DNA of 10,296 nt from JBOGWY01 sp050694015 (GTDB lineage Bacteria > Actinomycetota > CADDZG01 > WHSQ01). Shown here piece by piece: positions 6,649 through 10,296 of this stretch. Below the pieces are notes generated by a model. The model saw nothing but the letters and a program-made list of their open reading frames with translations. It did no database searches and had not been told where the DNA came from. A program made the translations under genes and the position numbers. How positions within the stretch are numbered: position 1 is the stretch's first letter; each line of letters starts with the position of its first letter. Where the stretch lies: assembly GCA_050694015.1 (NCBI GenBank), contig JBOGWY010000014.1, forward strand, positions 1 to 10,296, given 5' to 3'.

Positions 6649-8038
6649 GCACCTGGATGCGGTCGGTCGAACCCGCGGTCGCCGTCGGAGACCCTGCAAC
6701 GACGACGGCGACCGCACCGGCTCTGAGGATGCCGGCGTCCTTGGCCGCGGCGACGGCACGGTCCTCGGTGCGCCCGCCTTCGCTCGCCATCGCGACCGGC
6801 GTGACTCCCCATGTGAGGGAGAGCGCCCCGGCGCGGACGTGATCTTCGATCGGACCCACGATCGGGCACAGGGGACGGAACGCCGAAACGCGCCGCGCCG
6901 TCGCTCCCGTACGCGTCGGGCACACGATCGCCGCCACCCCGACGGCGTCGGCGATGCGAGCCGCAGCACGCGCGATCGCCCACGAGACGGCATCGTCGTC
7001 GTCGGGAACGACCGGGTCGCCGCGCATCGCCGGCGTCTTCTCGGCCGAGACGATGATGTCGTTCATCGTCCTTACGACCCGTGGCGGATCGTCGCCGATC
7101 GCGGTCTCCTCCGAGAGCATCACCGCGTCGGTGCCGTCGAGGATCGCGTTGGCGACGTCTGATACCTCGGCGCGCGTAGGCAACGGCGAGCGCGTCATCG
7201 ACTCGAGCATCTGGGTCGCGACGATCACCGGTGTTGCCGCGGCATTGCACGCCGAGATCACCAGCTTCTGGATGCGGGGCACCTCCTGGAGGGCGACTTG
7301 GATGCCCAGGTCGCCGCGCGCCACCATCACGGCATCTGCGGCGTTGACTATCGCCTCGATGTCCTTGACTGCCGCCGCGGTCTCGATCTTCGCGACGACC
7401 AGCGGCTCGTAACCGGGTGGGAACGCCGCGCGCACGGCGTTGATGTCGGCCGCGTTTCGTACGAACGACGCCCCGACGAGATCAGCTCCGAGCGTCGCCG
7501 CCGTCTCCAGCGCGCGCGAGTCCGCAGCACTGAGGGGATCGAACAGGTCTTCCGCGCTGGGGACATGCATGCCCTTGCCGCTGCGCAGGACCCCTCCGCG
7601 CACGACTTCGGTACGCACATCGTTCGTCTCTACCGACTTCACTTCGAGCACGATCGAGCCATCGGCGAGGTAGATGGGGTCGCCCGCGCCGACGCACTCC
7701 GGGAGCTTGTCGAAGCTGGTCGAGACGCGGCCCTCGTTCCCTTCGAACGACCCCGCCGAGAGCACGAAAGGTGCACCCTCGTGCAGCTCGACCTCGCCGT
7801 CGACGATGGGCCCGGTACGGATCTTCGGGCCGGGGAGGTCGGCGAGGATCCCCACCGTCCTGCCGCGCGCGGCGGCCTCCTCCCGCAACGTTGTCGCGCG
7901 ACCAACGTGTTCGTCGGCCTCGCCGTGCGCGAGGTTCATGCGCGCGACATCGATGCCGGCATCGACGAGCTGTGCGATCCCGAACGGCCGATCGGACGCA
8001 GGTCCGAGCGTCGCCACGATCTTCGCTCTGCGCGCCAT
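6638..8038 (-). CDS. pyk: Pyruvate kinase, probably potassium-independent
   Basis: Cytoplasmic glycolytic enzyme (466 aa) converting phosphoenolpyruvate and ADP to pyruvate and ATP. Visible elements: N-terminal KIVATLGPAS; R33-M-N35-L-A-H38 of the active site; the B-domain lid (about 70-165); catalytic K217-I-E219 (metal-binding Glu); VARGDLG (239-245, metal ligand Asp243); T275 in VATQMLESM; and GTDAVMLSEETAIG. Length is normal for a bacterial enzyme. In D67-L68-P69-G-P-K72-I-R, Lys72 replaces the Glu (rabbit Glu117), and Leu68 the Thr, found in K+-dependent enzymes; Ala37 replaces the K+-ligand Ser of RxNxSH. These point to an enzyme that does not need K+. The ATG at 8038 has GGAGG 8 nt upstream (complement of 8047-8051). 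It is divergent from the small protein-tetR pair, with two palindromes between them. Confidence 0.96.
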   Translation of the reverse strand: MARRAKIVATLGPASDRPFGIAQLVDAGIDVARMNLAHGEADEHVGRATTLREEAAARGRTVGILADLPGPKIRTGPIVDGEVELHEGAPFVLSAGSFEGNEGRVSTSFDKLPECVGAGDPIYLADGSIVLEVKSVETNDVRTEVVRGGVLRSGKGMHVPSAEDLFDPLSAADSRALETAATLGADLVGASFVRNAADINAVRAAFPPGYEPLVVAKIETAAAVKDIEAIVNAADAVMVARGDLGIQVALQEVPRIQKLVISACNAAATPVIVATQMLESMTRSPLPTRAEVSDVANAILDGTDAVMLSEETAIGDDPPRVVRTMNDIIVSAEKTPAMRGDPVVPDDDDAVSWAIARAAARIADAVGVAAIVCPTRTGATARRVSAFRPLCPIVGPIEDHVRAGALSLTWGVTPVAMASEGGRTEDRAVAAAKDAGILRAGAVAVVVAGSPTATAGSTDRIQVLRA

Positions 8039-8079
8039 ACCGTCATCCTCCAGTACGGGAGCCGCAACGGGCCGTCACC

Positions 8080-8092
8080 TGACCGGTGGTCA
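8080..8092. promoter_or_regulatory. Palindromic operator 1 in the pyk/tetR divergent region
   Basis: TGACC-ggt-GGTCA is a perfect 5-bp inverted repeat with a 3-bp centre. It lies 42 bp upstream of the pyk start codon and 34 bp upstream of the start at 8126. It shares 13 of 15 positions, flanks included, with the second copy at 8099-8111. The form and place fit a TetR-family binding site. Confidence 0.6.
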
Positions 8093-8098
8093 TCCGAC

Positions 8099-8111
8099 TG
8101 ACCGCCGGTCA
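8099..8111. promoter_or_regulatory. Palindromic operator 2, next to the -10 box of the tetR operon
   Basis: TGACC-gcc-GGTCA is a perfect inverted repeat (6 bp per arm when the central G and C are counted). Its centre is 19 bp from that of operator 1. Its right end lies 2 bp before the candidate -10 box TACGGT at 8114, so a bound protein would block RNA polymerase. This is the classic layout for autorepression by the TetR protein encoded downstream; the ligand protein is inferred. Confidence 0.62.
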
Positions 8112-8113
8112 TT

Positions 8114-8119
8114 TACGGT
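8114..8119 (+). promoter_or_regulatory. Candidate -10 box of a leaderless promoter for the small gene-tetR operon
   Basis: TACGGT fits TANNNT and ends 6 nt before the ATG at 8126, the same geometry as TAGCGT before the kinase gene. A leaderless transcript is implied: the only purine-rich stretch, GGGGG at 8120-8124, is too close to the ATG to serve as a normal ribosome site. No -35 box is evident. Confidence 0.4.
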
Positions 8120-8125
8120 GGGGGC

Positions 8126-8441
8126 ATGCGGCGGGCAGCCCTGATAGCCGGGATCGCCCTCGGTCTGGCCGCGCTCGGCGTGGGAGGCCGGGCGGCTCTG
8201 ACCATCGAGTTCCCGGACCGTGCCTTCGTCTCTCGGAGAGGCGACGGCCCTCGTGGGCGGGATCGACTGTGCTCAGGTGAAAGCGCTCCGGCATCTCAGG
8301 AGCATCAACCGGAAGCTGACGGCGCTCGGGGTGGTGGCGCGCGTGACCGGCGTCAAGTCCCCCCGGCCCCCCGACAACAACCCATCGACCGACCCGGGAC
8401 GCGTTTCCGGGCCGGGTCCCGGATGCCCAGGCAACGGATGA
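8126..8441 (+). CDS. Small membrane-anchored or secreted hypothetical protein, frame apparently shifted
   Basis: Not a recognised family. From ATG 8126 the first about 30 residues form an N-terminal signal or anchor (MRRAALIAGIALGLAALGVGG...). That frame then loses coding character: third positions become mixed and the product Arg/Gln/Gly-rich until TAG at 8453. The +1 frame is open from 8202 and shows strong G/C third positions from about 8220 to a TGA at 8439-8441. It encodes ...LGEATALVGGIDCAQVKALRHLRSINRKL... followed by a Pro/Gly-rich tail. The simplest reading is one gene of about 105 codons with a one-base frame change near 8217-8240, through sequence error, a real mutation or, less likely, recoding. 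The second frame has no good ribosome site at its GTG (8220). Its stop lies 14 bp before tetR, so the two probably share a transcript. Confidence 0.5.
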
Positions 8442-8455
8442 GAGGAGTGAGGTAG

Positions 8456-9076
8456 ATGGCAACGGCCAAAACGGACCGGAAGCGGATCCTCAAGGCGCCA
8501 GGGGAGCGACGCCAGGATCTGCTCGACGCGGCGGTGCGCGTGTTCAAGGCGAAGGGGATCCATTCGACGACCGTGGCAGACATCACGGACGCCGCGGGCG
8601 TCGCCAAGGGGACGTTCTATCTGTACTTCGAGTCCCGCGATCATCTTCTCGCCGCGTTGCGTGAGAGCTTCGTGGACGCGTTCGTCGAGCGAACGACCGA
8701 CTTCTACGAACGCGTCGGCCGGGACGACTGGTGGTCACTCGTCGACGCGATGATCGAGACGATGGTCGAGATGATGTACGAGAGGCGCGACGCGATCGCC
8801 GTGTTCGTGCAGGAGGGGTTCACTCCGGCCACCGTCGAGACTTTCGGGCAGTGCGACGTACGGGTCAACCAGATGATCGCGTCGGGTATCCAAGCCGGTA
8901 TCGAGGCCGGTGTCTTCGAGGTCGACGACCCCGAGGCCGCGGCCGCGCTCCTTCACCATGCGATCGAGGGGACCGGGCTCGAGGGCCTCCTCTACAACCC
9001 CGAGCTGTCGAAGGAACGCCTTATCGCGGCCGGCAAGGCGCTGGCCCGCAAGACGCTCGCGCCGAGCTCTACTTGA
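8456..9076 (+). CDS. TetR/AcrR family transcriptional regulator
   Basis: Probable ligand-responsive repressor (206 aa). The N-terminal DNA-binding domain is clear: residues 18-64 hold RRQDLLDAAVRVFKAKG, the turn and the recognition helix AGVAKGTFYLYF, followed by ESRDHLLAALRESF. Residues about 75-200 are helical and variable, as expected for the ligand-binding and dimerisation part, with no recognisable ligand class. AGAGGAG at 8441-8447, 8 nt before the ATG, supports the start. It follows the small membrane protein gene by 14 bp, and the twin palindromes at 8080-8111 are the likely operators, implying autorepression. The convergent MATE transporter overlaps its 3' end by 8 bp. TetR proteins often control nearby efflux pumps, so that pump and pyruvate kinase are both candidate targets. 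Confidence 0.93.
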   Translation: MATAKTDRKRILKAPGERRQDLLDAAVRVFKAKGIHSTTVADITDAAGVAKGTFYLYFESRDHLLAALRESFVDAFVERTTDFYERVGRDDWWSLVDAMIETMVEMMYERRDAIAVFVQEGFTPATVETFGQCDVRVNQMIASGIQAGIEAGVFEVDDPEAAAALLHHAIEGTGLEGLLYNPELSKERLIAAGKALARKTLAPSST

Positions 9077-10296
9077 TCCACGCCTCGCTGCGGAAGCGCA
9101 CCGCGAGCATCGCGGAGCGGGCGACGAGCCACGCGGTCATGCTCGCGGCGAGGCCGGCCGCGCCCCACTCCGCGATCAGCGACACGAACAACAATCCGAT
9201 GAAGAGGGCCGATGCTGCCACCATCGAGGTGGCGAGGAACCGAGTGTCTGCAGCACCGATCAGGATCCCGTCGAGAGTGAACGCCGCGGCCGCGATCGGC
9301 TGAGTCAAACCCAGCCACACGATCAGTCCCACCGACGCGGCGCGCGCGGCCCCCGCCTCGGTGAACAGCGCGGCGAGTGGGCGCGCCGGAACGATGAGCA
9401 CCACCGCAAGGATCACCCCGAGGATGATCCCCAGCACCATGAGGCGGTCGCCCACGCTGCGCGCGTCCCCCGGCTCCGCGGTTCCCAGCTGTTTGCCGAC
9501 GAGCGCCTGACCCGCGACGGCGACGGAGTCCAGCGTGAGCGCGAAGAGCGAGAACAGCTGCATCGTCACCTGCCACGCCGCGAGGACCACCACACCCATT
9601 CGCGCCGCCACCGACGTCGCGATCGTGAGCGCGGCGACCAGCGAACCCGCCCGCACGATCAGATCACCGCCGATCACCAGCAGCGAACGCATCACGCGCG
9701 CATCGAACCTCCACGGAACCGGGACCATGCGACGGATCACGACCCACACGAGCACCACGGCGGTCAGTCCCTGCCCGATCAGGGTCGCCCATGCTGCGCC
9801 CTGCACGCCCCATCCGACCGGATAGATCAGGACGTAGTCGAGGATCCCGTTCAACACCGCACCCGCGCCCACGACGAACATCGGGGTGCGCGTGTCCTGC
9901 GCGCCGCGCATCCACCCGTGGCACACGGTCACGACGAGCACGAAGGGGGCCGCCAGGATCCGGATGCGCAGGTACGACTCCGCCTGTGCGGCGACCCGGC
10001 CCTCTGCCCCGAGCACGTCCACGATCGGAGCCGCGAACAGCGTCCCGACGATCGCGACGACGATGCCGAGAGCGGTGCCGAGGAAGAGCGCCTGTACCCC
10101 GACCTCGGTGGCGGTACGCGGGTCCTCGGCTCCGACCGCGCGCGCGACCTTGGGCGTCACGCCGTAGGCGAGGAACGAGAAGAGCCAGAACGACGCGGTA
10201 AAGGCGGCCGTCCCAACCGCAACGGCACCGAGCTCGACGGTGCCGAGGTGCCCCACGAACGCGGTATCGACGAGCGAGTAGAGCGGATCCGCCGCG
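9069..10296 (-). CDS. MATE (DinF-type) multidrug efflux transporter, 5' end outside the window
   Basis: Cation-coupled efflux transporter of the inner membrane, about 408 residues present. The frame is open to the right edge. The segment before the internal GTG at 10256 reads AADPLYSLVDTAF-VGHLGTVELGA, which matches the conserved first-helix region of MATE/DinF proteins, so the gene continues past 10296 and roughly 20-30 N-terminal residues are missing. About eleven or twelve hydrophobic segments follow, with typical MATE features such as GWMRGAQDTRTPM at the end of the first half and GQALVGKQLG in the second half. The stop (TAG, complement of 9069-9071) lies inside the 3' end of tetR, an 8-bp convergent overlap. 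Substrates of DinF-like pumps include toxic organic cations and other drugs; the substrate here is unknown. Confidence 0.92.
   Translation of the reverse strand, partial: AADPLYSLVDTAFVGHLGTVELGAVAVGTAAFTASFWLFSFLAYGVTPKVARAVGAEDPRTATEVGVQALFLGTALGIVVAIVGTLFAAPIVDVLGAEGRVAAQAESYLRIRILAAPFVLVVTVCHGWMRGAQDTRTPMFVVGAGAVLNGILDYVLIYPVGWGVQGAAWATLIGQGLTAVVLVWVVIRRMVPVPWRFDARVMRSLLVIGGDLIVRAGSLVAALTIATSVAARMGVVVLAAWQVTMQLFSLFALTLDSVAVAGQALVGKQLGTAEPGDARSVGDRLMVLGIILGVILAVVLIVPARPLAALFTEAGAARAASVGLIVWLGLTQPIAAAAFTLDGILIGAADTRFLATSMVAASALFIGLLFVSLIAEWGAAGLAASMTAWLVARSAMLAVRFRSEAWIK

Noticed and set aside
6638..8038. Several open frames on the + strand across pyk
   Set aside because: They lie opposite a complete pyruvate kinase with all family motifs and encode no recognisable protein.
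8442..8455. TAG at 8453-8455 as the true end of the small gene
   Set aside because: The frame leading to it has poor third-position bias and an unnatural Arg/Gln/Pro composition after about 8220; the neighbouring frame ending at 8441 looks coding.
10254..10256. GTG at 10256 as the start of the MATE transporter
   Set aside because: The codons before it read AADPLYSLVDTAF, a conserved part of the MATE first helix, so this GTG is internal and the gene is cut by the window edge.
1..10296. Mobile element, CRISPR array, attachment site or phage remnant
   Set aside because: No transposase, integrase, regularly spaced repeats, terminal inverted repeats or tRNA fragment could be seen, and composition looks uniform.

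Overview
The window is GC-rich and densely coding. Reading frames prefer G or C in the third codon position, several genes start with GTG, and co-directional genes overlap by 4 bp. Together with a DesK/LiaS-type kinase, a NarL-type regulator and possible leaderless TANNNT promoters, this suggests an actinobacterium or a related uncultured high-GC lineage. That is an inference; no rRNA or other marker gene is present. I see no tRNA, rRNA, CRISPR array, transposase or phage gene.

Layout. (1) 174-2738, +: a large secreted protein with a signal peptide, an alpha/beta-hydrolase-like core with candidate Ser-Asp-His residues, a calcium-loop motif and a C-terminal Ig-like domain. (2) 2816-4632, +: a membrane histidine kinase and its LuxR/NarL-type response regulator, overlapping by 4 bp. 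(3) 4774-6634, +: a small cysteine-containing lipoprotein, an ABC ATPase and an ABC-2 permease, each joined by 4-bp overlaps. The 141-bp gap before this operon holds a dyad that could be the regulator's operator, a plausible promoter, and a perfect hairpin directly before a strong ribosome binding site. (4) 6638-8038, -: pyruvate kinase, with residues typical of potassium-independent enzymes. Its stop codon lies 3 bp from the permease stop. (5) 8039-8125: a divergent control region with two near-identical 13-bp palindromes. (6) 8126-9076, +: a small membrane-anchored protein whose frame appears broken, then a TetR regulator. (7) 9069-10296, -: a MATE/DinF efflux transporter that overlaps the tetR 3' end by 8 bp and runs off the right edge without its start.

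How the parts may work together. The kinase has almost no extracellular sensor and sits beside an ABC exporter, as in intramembrane-sensing envelope-stress or antimicrobial-peptide modules. The likely circuit is kinase to regulator to the dyad before the lipoprotein-ABC operon, with the lipoprotein as an accessory on the outer face of the membrane. Separately, the TetR protein probably binds the twin palindromes, controlling its own operon and possibly pyruvate kinase. Whether it also controls the MATE pump cannot be judged, because that gene's promoter lies outside the window.
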